Below, piece after piece: positions 36,815 through 47,632 of a DNA stretch of 64,000 bases. Each line of letters starts with the position of its first letter. Within the stretch, counting starts at the first letter, position 1. The notes below the pieces were generated by a model. The model did no database searches. It had not been told where the DNA came from and saw only the letters and a list, made by a program, of their open reading frames with translations. This stretch comes from Catonia carolina (Eukaryota; Arthropoda; Insecta; Hemiptera; Achilidae), in NCBI GenBank assembly GCA_035578175.1, contig JAQMRL010000003.1:89630469-89694468 (forward strand), in the 5' to 3' direction. The position numbers and the translations under genes were made by a program.

Positions 36815-37325
36815 TGGCGCAGGTTTCCAATTTTAAATATTTGGGATGTTACGTGTCTTGTGCAAATAGGCAGGTCATGAAGAATAAACTAAATAAGTTT
36901 AAGACTATTTGTGTGACCTGAGGTGATACATAAAACGTTGAAGCATACGACGAGAAAAGACACACGTTTAAATTTGTATAAAATTATGGCGTTACCTCAG
37001 TAGTACTATATGGAAGTGAGATGCGGACACTCTCGAAGCGGGAACGAAATAGGTCACATGGGGCGAAATAGGGTCTGTGAGCGGTGAAAGTATAACATTA
37101 TAAATTGTATAACAGTACTTGGGAAGATAAGCTAAGGAATTTGGATACACGTGATTAAATGGGCATTATTAGCCTGGATGAGAGAATGAAAATTCATAAG
37201 AGGTACTGATGCAACCATTTGGTACGGATAAGGAAGTATTGGACACTCGAGAAGAAGATAGATTCCTGAAAAGACCGATATGTTTAATCCATGAAGTGAA
37301 GAAGAAGAAGAATACAAAGACTTTT
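36815..37325 (+). mobile_element. LINE 3' fragment with (GAA)n tail
   Basis: Plus-strand remnant VSNFKYLGCYVSCAN, related to VSNFKYLGCDITHD of the 8728 LINE, then SVVLYGSEMRTLSKR. It runs to a (GAA)n tail at about 37298-37312. Many stops. It starts almost directly beside the right end of the PIF element. Confidence 0.75.
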
Positions 37326-37909
37326 CAACTCAGTGAGGAAGGCAATAATAAATCATTTCACTCTCATTTTACTTAATTAAATTTCTAAGGAAATGAATCA
37401 GGCATTTGAGTTTTCGCTAAAATGGTAGTTTCTGACACTGTATTGAAATGTTTATTACTCAGTATGTATTGTTACTGAAAAACGGAAAACTGTTGTTACT
37501 GTTGGATCCGCGAAAAGATAACTAATGATGTACAAAAAAAATTTATTTAAAAAATCATAATTTGTGAAAGTTAAAAAACTTCTTCCTTTTCGATTTAGAA
37601 ATTTAATTTGTTGAATCCAACTTACATACTTATCCTTAAAATCTGACAGATATCAAATTCTAAAAGCGAATAACCGGTTCAAATGATTTGAAATTGTAAT
37701 TTTACTGCATATTTAATAGTTACTTAGCTCGATCTAACAGTTACTAATAAATTAACAACAAAACTAGGTTAACTTTTTTCAGTTCTATTTAAACTTACTT
37801 AATAATGACAGGTAACGACTGTGGTAAATGGGGACTAATGAAACAAAAAGCACTCATGTAACATTCACGTTAAAAAGATCCACAACCTTCTGTATTTTTG
37901 AACAGCGCA

Positions 37910-38030
37910 TTAATTCCTCAGACAGACAGTTTTAAATATCTTGGATTACACCTTGACAACCATGTAACTTGGGAATCTCATATAAAAACTAAATTTTTTA
38001 ACAATAAACTAGTAGTAATAATATTTAAAC
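37910..38030 (+). mobile_element. short Jockey-like RT fragment
   Basis: About 40 codons: FLNSALIPQTDSFKYLGLHL, then DNHVTWESHIKTK. This is the YLG(L/V)HLD..(L)TW..HI segment of Jockey-clade RT. Confidence 0.7.
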
Positions 38031-38209
38031 ATCACTAATAGTTTTTGTTTAATTTAAAATTATCACTGAAGCTTCTTACTTTTTATAATACCATGTTTTA
38101 AATCAGCATGAAAAAATGGAAAACAGTTATCGGGAGCCATCAAAGATTCCAATGTCAACATCTAAGCAATAATTTCAAAACAAGTTTTTATGCCAAGATT
38201 TTTCAACAA

Positions 38210-38308
38210 GTTTCAAAATGAAAAAGTGACCTGATAGGGAATGGAATCCGGGACCCCTGCATAGAATCCAATTGCGCTGACCACTACACTACTGGCCGAC
38301 TTTATTTT
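38210..38308 (-). repeat. tRNA-derived SINE, minus strand
   Basis: GACCTGATAGGGAATGGAAT then CCGGGACCCCTGCATAGAA and a tRNA-like head ending ACCACTACACTACTGGCCGA (minus-strand TCGGCCAGTAGTGTAGTGG start). Confidence 0.65.
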
Positions 38309-39274
38309 AATTATATATTTACAAGTACTGCAGCGTGTTTATTTCGATTTATTTTCCAAAAACAAATCATTTTCCGGTGTTAGATAATGCACCTACTTCA
38401 TTAGTAAACCTGTAATTTAATAAAATATATTCTTATTAAAAATTACTGAATTAAATTTCTTGAATATCCAAAAAATTCTGATGATAATTACATCACGTGA
38501 ATCTTTAGTTAAAATGTGTTCGGAATGGCTCTGATCCGCCTTAACGTCACAGGATATTACTTTGACGCCTTAAGTAGTTCCGATAATCATTTGTGAAAAT
38601 CGTTAAGGTAGACGATAATATCCGTTAGACCTAAGTCGTGGATGTCCCAACGGAGAATTTCTATTTTCGATTAAGAAGTATTTATTGCTCAAACAAAATT
38701 ACTTCTATGTTAAATTTATTTAGTTGTAGGCCTATATCAGAAATTTGAATTATTATTTTAGAGCACATTAAAGCGGTTTAAAACGGTTTTACATTTAGCA
38801 TGAAATTTTTATCTTTTATTTTACTTAACATTCCTTACAAAAATGAAACAGTTCACCACACACATATTAAATATTCATTAGTATATGTTTGGTATATTAG
38901 TATTTATTAGTATATTAGTATTTATGTTTGGATACGCTAATAAGATCTTTTTAATGGATTGAAATATTTTTGGCTACTCACGCTTTTTAACCGAGAACTA
39001 AATTTAATATTATTATTTGTTAAAAGCTAAAATTTGGTCGCTATTTACTACTATTGAATAGTCTATTATTTAGTAGTTCGATATCGGTTGACACTTGGTG
39101 ACCTAATAAAGCTATATCAACAGTAACATGCATTAACAAGGTTGGAAATGCCTTACGGACTCCGAGAAAGATCATCTGTTTGAATCACTAACAGATCACG
39201 ACGCATATCTATCTATTAAGTGTTAAAATTATCATTGTTATTTAATTTACCGCCCCTTTAAATGTTTTCTTATT

Positions 39275-39682
39275 GTTACCAGCACAATATGCGCATTACG
39301 GCAGGTGGAGTGTTAAATAATTTGCACTCGATCTGCTAGTTCAGGGGTATAAAAAATAGTTTTGTTTCTTATCACATGGTCAGCTAATCATATGACTGAA
39401 GCATTTAAGAATAGAAGATGTAGAGGGGTAAAAGACAGTAGTCACATTTATCTCCTCCGAGAGTCATGGATTTCATTAGACAGCCAGACCCTGTGGTGAA
39501 TAAAGTGAAGGTGTCATTTGCTTGGTGAAAGGTAGGTGCTTTTCGTAGGGCCTGGCATGCTGATAAGCATACGTTTTTACTCAGTGAGGAAGGTAATGGT
39601 AAACCACCTCACTTCTTCTTTTACTTAGTAAAGTTTCTAGAAGTTCAAACCATCCTTCCAGCTGATGACCTAACCAACACAC
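39275..39682 (+). repeat. ~400-bp repeat family B, copy 4
   Basis: Plus-oriented, moderately diverged; GGCAGGTGGAGTGTTAAATA at the start and GCTGATGACCTAACCAACAC at the end. The frame conserved in copies 2, 3 and 5 is broken here (CTTGGTGA where others read CAGAGTGG). Confidence 0.8.
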
Positions 39683-39831
39683 ATGCACAATCTCAACTAA
39701 AAAGACAATATTTGCTTCGTATTTCAAAGCAAAAAATAAGCCTATGTATATATTCTTTCCAATCTCATTTCTGAATTTTTTCCTGAAATTGGTAACGTTT
39801 ATAAGCACTGTTTTTTCTTTGTTTTTTTTTT

Positions 39832-39950
39832 TATTGAGTGATGATGCCTACATAAGCCTTGGGCTTGTGCGGTAGGTAATGATATGTGGTGATTTACAGA
39901 TGAAAAAATGCCAGACCTGACCGGGAACCGAACCCCGGAACCCGGAACTG
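39832..39950 (-). repeat. SINE family D with tRNA-like B box
   Basis: TTGAGTGATGATGCCTACAT, GTGCGGTAGGTAATGATATG, then CCAGACCTGACCGGGAACCG. On the minus strand GGGGTTCGGTTCCC (about 39915-39928) is close to a B box. Partner copy at 19355. Confidence 0.65.
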
Positions 39951-40544
39951 TTTTGTATCACTATAATTGTATAATTGTTATTTTTGCAAAAAGTAAAATT
40001 TCAAATTTAATACTTCTTTTATAATTTATCGATTTTCTTTCTTTTGTCTAACATTTTCCTCCGATTAATCTTATCTACCATCGTTTTCATTATAATTGAC
40101 ATTTTCCAGTAATAAATGAAGATTCGATATTTGGTTTCAGACATCTGATAATAAATCTAACGATGTCATGCATTATGGTTAAATTAAATTCTACAATCAT
40201 TTTCTGTTCTATTAATTTATTATTAAAAAATTAAAGCTTGCTTTCATATACTATTTTTCAATATGTTTTAGTAAGATTGTTTGATGGTTTTATCCAATGT
40301 ATTAAGGCTACAAATTTTTTTCATTTAGAGTAATTTTAAACTACATAAACTAATTTTTGACATTTTTGAAAGCTCTCTTTGCCGCCCACACTCTTTTTAC
40401 CGTAGGTTTTACTACTTTCTTCCGTCATCCGGTGTTCTGCTTTTGTTCTTCATGGAAGCCCTTGAAGTCAGTGATCAAGTTCCGACTAATGTCTGAACTA
40501 GGTTCAGCCAATAAAGTTTTACGGATATATTTTAACTTTCACGG

Positions 40545-40720
40545 CTCATTAGTGTAGTGGCCAACGCAACTGGCTTCTATGTCAGGGATTCCGGAATCTA
40601 TTCCCGATCGGGTCTGACATTTTTCAACGCTCATTTTCATTTTTCACCCTTCGTAATCTGCATTAGTAGTTATTTGTGAAACAGTCTGTTGTAAATTTTA
40701 GAAAAAACAAATTTCTTAAT
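40545..40720 (+). repeat. tRNA-derived SINE head and body
   Basis: CATTAGTGTAGTGGCCAACG (A-box region TAGTGTAGTGG) and GGAATCTATTCCCGATCGGG (B-box region), then the GTCTGACATTTTTCAACGC body. The upstream 66-residue frame (40357) ends in it and is not a gene. Confidence 0.6.
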
Positions 40721-40744
40721 ATTATTTTTGACTTTCAAAGACCA

Positions 40745-41465
40745 GCTTAAAGGAAGCGAACAACAAGAGACGGGGGAAGATGTCCGGTGCACTTCAAGAA
40801 ACTCGCCACTTGTATAAGAAGAAAACATTCTCAAGACAAGCCAAAATGAGACATTATAATACAGTTATAAAACCTGTGTGTCTGTACGCTAGCAAGTGCC
40901 TTAGAATGAACGGGAAGGCGGGTATAAGAAAAGCAGAGAAATTTGAGAGAAAGCTTCTCCGCAAGATAATGGGTCCGAAGATAGTAGACGGTCAATATAG
41001 TTTAAGAGCTCGAAAAGAACAGAACAAGGAATTGAAAGATTAATGGAAACGATTAGAAAAAGAAGACTACAATTTTACGGACACCTGTGCAGAATGAATG
41101 ACAGCCGGTTGAAAAAACAAATTTTTAAGGCACTAAGCACGACGTATAACTGAGGATAATTGAGCATGACGGACTGACACTTAAAGTATCGGATAAATGT
41201 TTTAAAGAGGTCAGAAAGGATATTGAGAAAACCGGAATAAGCGGAGAAAACTTAATGGACCGAACCAAATTCAGGCAACTATTTTCGGACTTTAAGGGTT
41301 TCTCCGAAAAGCAAAAAAGGGACAAGGTGGACAGAAAAAAAGAAAAGCATACAGTGAGCGAATGCTGAGAATGTGGTCTCCAAAAAGAACTTCCAGAAAT
41401 GTCTGAAGTCACCTCACATGGTCTACAATTGGCTCTACACGAGAAAAATTATTTTTGACTTCTTT
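40745..41465 (+). mobile_element. LINE 3' fragment, second copy of the 15130 family
   Basis: Frame 40780-41043 reads MRHYNTVIKPVCLYASKCL and KFERKLLRKIMGPKIVDGQY, colinear with the 15130 fragment. The 3' tail matches too (GTGGACAGAAAAAAAGAAAA, CACCTCACATGGTCTACAAT). It lacks the RT catalytic core. Confidence 0.78.
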
Positions 41466-41639
41466 AAACCATTTATACAGCCTTAGTATTGTTTAGTGTC
41501 TTAAGGATTATTTTGACAACCCTTTGTCGTCCATTTTGCAAAGGTGTTCGTAGAAGTTTTATCTTAGTTTTATTTTATAGTTACATTAATCCTTCGTTTT
41601 TCTTGTTAAGTTCTTTTATTCTTTGCAACCTGTAATGTC

Positions 41640-41920
41640 CAACAAACATTTTAGCTGACATTAAGCTGAACACTTTATCTCACAAACGGAGATTTCTCTA
41701 CTTCTCTTATACGAGCCATTCCCGTCTTCTAAACCATTTACTCGCGTACAAACAAGCAGGTTTTATCACAGTATTACGTTTGATCTTTGTTTGTCTCGAG
41801 AATATTTTCCTCACCTGCTGTCATTTGCTTCCTTCCGGTGGTCTTCGGTTTCATTATCTTCCCAAGGCATCTGAAGATGTAAATTTTTCCTAGTTCCGTC
41901 TTCAACAGTGATGCAGGGTT
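41640..41920 (-). mobile_element. LINE fragment of the same family, opposite strand
   Basis: Minus-strand translation gives IYIFRCLGKIMKPKTTGRKQ, ILETNKDQT and YCDKTCLFVRE, the counterpart of FKYFEDLIQP.., HYSIVIKSVCLYASE in the 15130 fragment. It lies head to tail against 40745-41465 on the other strand. Confidence 0.55.
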
Positions 41921-42439
41921 GTTTATATATTCGTTATGATTTACTTTTTTGAAGGAACTCCCCAGAGAAAGTCGAAGGGAAGTCCCGTTTTTACTGTTGG
42001 TATTTTTAAGAACGATTGATTCGTTCTAACACTTTAAGATTGATTGATTTGTTTTAACACTGGTGTGCAATTTAGCTATATGTAAACGTTATTTCCAATT
42101 GTTTTTAAATTTTACTCCTTAGGTAGTCTATCTGTTGCATAAATTTCGTAGACTTAACATGAATTCGGGTTTATTCTAAAAGTATTTTGTACTGCAATAA
42201 GGAAGTACTAAGGAAGTTGTACGAAACGTAGCATATTGGTTTTATAGTTATTTGAGTCGCGAGTTTTCCCTTGTTTGCAACGAGGGGTAAAGAGGGAAAA
42301 GCATCAGTGCGCATGTGCGACTGCTTTAATTTCAGTACTACAAACACAACAACTTATACTGTACCCAGAGTATATAGCCTACAATATATCGCGGAACCTT
42401 TTGTATGTTAACTGTACGAATATAACTCTCTGTTACCGT

Positions 42440-42810
42440 AAACAGAAATGTTAGTTTCTCAAAAACGTGGGCAGACTATCCACAGTGCTGAACGAATCTA
42501 ATATGCAGAGTGGCAATGCTGTAAAGTTAAAGCTAAACGAAAATTCTTTTCCCTGCCTCTTAACAAAATCCACGAGCGAGTGACTAACTACTGTGATGTT
42601 TCTCTTTCCACAATTCTAAAAATAAAGAAGGAAATTAAAGACGTTAAGAAGCTATTCTTGAACAGTTTTGTTGACACCTGGTAAAAAAGGAAACGGTTTG
42701 GTAGATACTAGTGAGACTGATAGTGGAGACGCCGGTGACAGCGATAGTAAAGAAGGCGATTCATTCGTAGAAAACTTTGTTCCAGTGGAACAAGGTAGCT
42801 GGTAATTATA
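42440..42810 (+). pseudogene. internally deleted insect transposase remnant
   Basis: From about 42448 the frame MLVSQKRGQTIHSAERI, stop, then PLNKIHERVTNYCDVSLSTI and LKIKKEIKDV looks like the N-terminal helix-turn-helix of a DDE transposase family found in insects (KRGRTIHSGE.., then TG(V)S..T...I.KE). After a frame change it reads TPGKKGNGLVDTSETDSGDA, then DSDSKEGDSFVENF and a stop, an acidic C-terminus-like tail. The catalytic middle is missing. Family name uncertain. Confidence 0.5.
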
Positions 42811-43814
42811 GTAAATCGAACCTTTCTAGTCATGTAATTACGCTATAGCCTAATATTACAGGTCACATTTATTTCTCATAAGGTTTATGAAAACATAAAC
42901 ATAATAAAGAAAACATTTTCTCGGAATAAACCACAGCGTACAAAATCATGTAGAAACTGCACGGTAGTGAAATGTACAAGTAGTCTTTCTTTATTAAGGT
43001 TGTTAGCAGTGTCAAATTTTCTCATCCTTCCTCACAGCCCATCCATACGCAAAAGGCAATCTCGTGACTTCAGTATCTTATAGTTTGAGTTTTAAAATGG
43101 AATGATCTGATGTGATTACATTCAACGCTTATTGAGAAAATTTAATTAAATTTCGTAAATAAAAAATCAAGTTACCAGAAAAATAAGTTATAAAATAAAT
43201 TTATCTAATCTATTTATTTTTATTATCACTTAGGTACAAGTTGAATTGACTTTAGTGTATTTGAACACTGTGTCAGTATAGCGCACTGAACTCGTCAAAT
43301 TAAATTAGGTTTTAATTGAGTGCGCTTTCAAGCAAGCTTTGAAGATGCGCTTGAAAACACATTCGTCTATACGTATACACTCTAATTTACCGCTAACAAA
43401 TATTAAACTGATAGACAGTAAATAACATTCAATCGTTCTTCTTTACAATTTATTAAAAATAAATCGCGACGGTTCTTCTATAGAATATAATAATAAAAAT
43501 TTATTAATTAAACATTTAACCCTTTCAGTGCCGAAACAGTATTTAAAAGTTTAATGAAAATTGCCATTTAATTTGAATAAGTTTATAAAAATTGTCAGCC
43601 CTTATTTGGAAAACTTGCAGGCGTAAGCATGCCATTCCGACCAAAATTTCAAAGTTACAGAAAAATAAAATTTCTTATTAAAAATTAATTTTTGTTGTGT
43701 TTACAAAAAAAAGAAATCGTTCTAACACTAAAAATATTCAAAATGTTTTTTTTTAGTTCAAAGTCGCATCGACAGCTTGGTCATTAGCAACTACTGTGGG
43801 TTTTGGTACCTTAA

Positions 43815-43922
43815 CGGTGGTTTTAACACGTTAAAATTTCCAGACCCTAGCCAGGAATCGAACCCGGGACATTTCGATTTGTAGGCTAGTGTGCTAGCTG
43901 CTACGCCACAGAGGCGGTTTCA
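43815..43922 (-). repeat. tRNA-derived SINE, minus strand
   Basis: CCAGGAATCGAACCCGGGAC gives a B box on the minus strand (GGGTTCGATTCC, about 43856-43867). The head ends at the minus-strand start ACCGCCTCTGTGGCGTAGC. Close to the copy at 45404-45512. Confidence 0.75.
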
Positions 43923-44185
43923 AAATACATTATTCCATTAATTTTTGTTTAAAAGATTTTTTGAAATGTTCGGTTATTCGGACGTAGGCACTTGATGCAT
44001 AACTTAAAGGCGTCCAGTAAACCGGATTTTATCCCTACGTTAAATATATCGACGTCCTGTTTTCTGGACGTTGGTACTGAATGGTTTAACAAATAAAATA
44101 AAATACGTAAATATTTTCAAAATGTATGGTGTTTTGTTACCACCTTTATCAGGTAAAAATATAAACGAAACCTTTAATATCAGGC

Positions 44186-44935
44186 AGTGGTTGCCGCGAG
44201 TCAGCTGTTTAACAGCTGATTTTCGGAGACGAAGATTCTGTACTGCAAATTTTAGCAATAACAAACGCACCTTTTTACGTAACTAAACATAAAATGAACT
44301 AAACAAACTAAACATGAAAATACCAACGGTTCGAGGCATTGGCAATGCAACTCATTACACACAAAGACAATTGACCACATAAATCCAAATGTCCAATCTC
44401 TTTCAACTAACGATCTCCCTGTTAACAGACAACTGAAACGAAGGTGAAATAGGGATCTTCTCTGACCACCATAAAAAAATCAGTTTAATTTGTGATGCTT
44501 GTGTCATTTTATAAAAACAAAACATCATTACATATAAAAAAATCATCCATCAAAATTTATAAATCATTATCATTGAAAAATATTGGCACTACATTCCTTG
44601 CAAAATTTCACGCCGAAATCGGTCACTGGATCTATTCACATTCACGTCACATGCCCGCCATTCTTCATTTATTCCATCTCATTTGCTAGTTGTGCTTTAA
44701 AAAAATATACAGTTGTAAATAAAAATAAAGTTGAAGTCAAAATAAAATTTAGTAAAGGTACTTTTATACGGATTTGAATACTGAACAGTGGTTGCCGGTG
44801 TACTTTGGTGGTGGGGTTCAATTAACCATAATTTCTCAGAAATATTCGGCCTGAGTATTTACAAGATTACACTTCATTTACACTTATATATCCTCATCAC
44901 ATTGGGTCATAGAGTTGATTTTTTTTAAATAATTG
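44186..44935 (+). repeat. SINE family C copy split by ~0.5 kb
   Basis: 5' part at 44186-44237 (GCCGCGAGTCAGCTGTTTAA..GACGAAGATTCT) and 3' part at 44752-44935 (AGTAAAGGTACTTTTATACG..CATTGGGTCATAG). The ~512 bases between have no counterpart in other copies. No target duplication or terminal repeat identifies the insert. Confidence 0.65.
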
Positions 44936-45044
44936 GATAGTATATGGGATTAAATATAATACATTTAACAAAAACATCTTTATTATTCATTTTGCGAAAT
45001 AAATTTGATTTTTTAAGTGTTTCAATTGGTAATATTACTAAAGT

Positions 45045-45130
45045 TATTGCCGCATCTGGGTCTAGAGATTAGAATGACGTAACTGCACTGCGCGCCAGTA
45101 CGGAAGTCCTCGAATACGATTCCCTGCCAA
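45045..45130 (+). repeat. tRNA-like SINE head
   Basis: GCCGCATCTGGGTCTAGAGA..GCGCGCCAGTACGGAAG with CGAATACGATTCCC at the B-box position; degenerate. Confidence 0.4.
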
Positions 45131-45145
45131 AGCTTCAAAAGTATT

Positions 45146-45405
45146 CATCATCATCATCATCATCATCTTGTAGTCCTTGTTGGGGTTTTGATTTCCTCTA
45201 TAATTCTCCATAAGTCTCTTTGTTAGTTTCTAGCGCCCTTCATTTTTCATAACCATCAAAATCAAACCATTTGTGTTTTTAAATTTATCCACCTCCTCTT
45301 AAAACGACCCTTTCTTTTATTTTAGTACAGCCTTTCCTTCCATAGCACCTTAACTATCCATCTCGACTCCATTCTCTCAATTTATTCCAACTATTACAAA
45401 CTTTA
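45146..45405 (-). mobile_element. LINE 3' end with (GAT)n tail
   Basis: The (ATC)n run at 45146-45168 is, on the minus strand, a (GAT)n tail. It follows remnants reading ALETNKETYGEL and RKSKPQQGL, the pattern N...W..L..A....GL that ends many LINE proteins. The SINE at 45404 abuts it. Confidence 0.55.
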
Positions 45406-45513
45406 GGCCTTTTGATGTGTTAGAATTTCCAGACCATAGCCGCGAATCGAACCCGGGACCTTCCGTTTCGTAGGCTAGCGCGCTAGTCACTATGCCACGG
45501 AGTTGGTCAATAC
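45404..45513 (-). repeat. tRNA-derived SINE, minus strand
   Basis: CGCGAATCGAACCCGGGACC gives the minus-strand B box GGGTTCGATTC (about 45446-45456). Head ends ..GCCACGGAGTTGG. About 85 percent like 43815-43922 by eye. Confidence 0.75.
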
Positions 45514-45697
45514 TTTATTTTAATTCTATAAACATATAAAATTATTAATGATCAAATAATGATTAAATAACAAACCGACTTAGATATTATTTTAATTTTA
45601 TACTGTAATACAATAATTTTATTAATACACTACAAAAAAAAATAATGTTATGATGCATTTAAACTATAATACCATTATTATTGTCTTTGTTTTCCAG

Positions 45698-45790
45698 GAT
45701 AATCAAGTCTTTAATGGACAGGACATACAGTGTATGACACTAGGCAGGTGGAGGAGAGGTCAGCCGTCAGTTTCAGCGACAAGATTCTGA
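45698..45790 (+). CDS. last exon of the receptor, to the first stop
   Basis: Acceptor TTGTTTTCCAG ends at 45697. In phase 0, following the upstream exon, 30 codons read DNQVFNGQDIQCMTLG, then RWRRGQPSVSATRF, and end at TGA 45788-45790. The other two frames meet a stop early or at once, so phase continuity decides the frame. It makes a short basic C-terminus. The base after the stop is C, the context in which termination is weakest, and the frame continues (next entry). Canonical polyadenylation signals follow within 250 bases. Confidence 0.7.
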   Translation, partial: DNQVFNGQDIQCMTLGRWRRGQPSVSATRF

Positions 45791-45841
45791 CAACCGCCTC
45801 CAGATGAGGGTGGCATCTCCTCTGACGATATTCAACTCTGA
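45791..45841 (+). CDS. in-frame extension after TGA: candidate readthrough tail
   Basis: Directly after the TGA, in the same frame, 16 sense codons read QPPPDEGGISSDDIQL and then TGA (45839-45841). The composition (proline-rich, then acidic, with a hydrophobic last residue) looks like a receptor C-terminus and unlike the AT-rich non-coding sequence beyond it. Stop readthrough with TGA-C is well documented in insects such as Drosophila. Alternatives are a recent mutation of a TGG or TGC codon to TGA in this individual, a base-call error, or chance (16 open codons alone is not significant). Confidence 0.4.
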   Translation, partial: QPPPDEGGISSDDIQL

Positions 45842-46060
45842 CCTGGTAGTGTCATCGATAATCAAATAACTTACCAAATATTGTTTTACGACTACTATTA
45901 TTGTAATTATTACTTTTTTATATAAATTATTTTAATAAAATTAATGAAATAGTGTTATAGAGTTATAATACAGTATTTAAACAAAAAAGATTTGTGATTA
46001 TCACTGTTCTAATGTTAGATTGTAATAAATAATTATTATAATAATAATTAATTAAGTAAA
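45842..46060 (+). other. probable 3' UTR with polyadenylation signals
   Basis: AT-rich sequence after the second stop. AATAAA occurs at 45934-45939 and 46024-46029, with more further on, so the transcript could end soon after either. A longer 3' UTR cannot be excluded. Confidence 0.45.
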
Positions 46061-46286
46061 TAAATACAGAGTACACTTATTTTTGGTTGTAAATAAGATA
46101 ATACGTGAATTATTATTGGTTGTACAATATAATTTCGATTATCCTTTAGAGTAAGGAAAGTAAAGTTAAGTAAAGTAGCCCGTACGAGTATTTACTTAAG
46201 GGTTATAACGGTTGATATTGTAAACCTAAACCTAGGTTCTTTTGAGATCTGGGTATAATAAATAATAAACAGACTTTCTTGAAGAC

Positions 46287-46385
46287 CTGTTCCCACGAAG
46301 CTAGTACTAGCTGCTAGTTTAATAGCAGCTAGCAAAATAGGAAAATGGGAACGAACAACTAGCAGCTAGTTTAGTTGAAGCGCTT
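46287..46385. repeat. nested palindromes
   Basis: CTAGCTGCTA (46307-46316) pairs with TAGCAGCTAG (46323-46332) across a 6-base loop. TGTTCCCA (46289-46296) and TGGGAACG (about 46346-46353) form an outer inverted pair, and CTAGCAGCTAG recurs at 46368-46378. It may be the end of a small inverted-repeat transposon. Confidence 0.6.
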
Positions 46386-47632
46386 GTATTCACTAACGCG
46401 CTAGTGACTTTGACATGGAGCTTTGAATGCAGCTTTAGTTCATCGTATTATAAATTATTCCAAAGTTTAAAAGATCGATATTTATATGCTTCTTGTGTAC
46501 TTCTAGGAAAATTCTGTTACTGGAGAATAAGGATGTACAATTGAACACCAAAATATAGATTTTGCTTTTTTGGCTTTTACAGTAGGCCTACCGTGCAACT
46601 CCAAACCATTAAAATGGCAGTAACATGGTATGGAAAAAACAGGTAATTGACTAATTGGTTACTTTAAATATTGACTTGAATTAATTTAAATTTACACTCA
46701 ACATTTACAAATTCACAACCGAAATTTGGTTGATTGGGATAGGCTAGGCCTACTAACTAAATTTATAATATTAAATTCAACCCATTTTCAAAAATCTGAT
46801 AACTTAATATTTTGCTTAATCGAAATTGTATTGTACTGAGATGAAAGAAAGACTGTTGACAAAAAATAAAAATGTCATGAAATGTTCATACTTTATTGTA
46901 ACATAATTTGTATCATAGTATATTGTAATTTAGTTGTGATTAGTATGTAAGTACAATTTAAGTTTGAAAAGTTCCATTTAATTATTATATGAAAAATTGT
47001 GCTTTTACAACTTCGTATGTGATTAATTTTGGCATTTTATAAAAAATTATAAATTCCTACTTATATAGCTACATTCATACGGTAACCAACCCTGAATATT
47101 TATTCGAATGAATGAAATAAACAAAATATATTAATTGATTAAATATTGTAGCATACATCTGCCATTTAATAGTAGTTTTACTTTATTTTTATTTTATTAT
47201 AAACAAAATTATTAAAACCACCAGAAACGATCAAAGAAATTATGTGATCTTACTCGTTCTTTGAACGCTAATTATTGTGGTTCTTAATAAGTTTCTATAC
47301 ATTAAAATAAAGAATACAGTAAAATAAGCAAAATATATTATGAATTATGAGTGCCTTTGCACTCTTCATCAAAATTAAATTAAACTGAATACAATTTTGT
47401 TAAATATTTTCCTGTGTATTGTTTAGAATTATGCGAGTATAATAAAGAAAAAAAATCACCAAAATAATAAATGAATTGTTAAGAATTATACAAGTATAAT
47501 AAAGAAAAAACCATCAAGAGCACACTACGCAACACTCATCTGATTGCAAAAGTAAAAGCTATTTAACGTTTGACTTTTTTAATCAGGAGAGAGTCATCTA
47601 TTTGGTATTTGGTGTTTATATCTATATTATTC
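46386..47632. other. 3' flank without recognised feature
   Basis: AT-rich, no gene or repeat family recognised. Confidence 0.4.

Larger units (their letters stand above)
29649..45697 (+). other. intron of the receptor gene (16.0 kb)
   Basis: Lies between donor GTAAGT (29649) and acceptor TTTTCCAG (ending 45697). It contains LINE pieces, the PIF/Harbinger element, two family B copies and several SINEs. Confidence 0.65.

Noticed and set aside
45788..45790. Selenocysteine codon
   Set aside because: No cysteine-homologous enzyme context, and no SECIS-like structure was recognised after the exon by eye.
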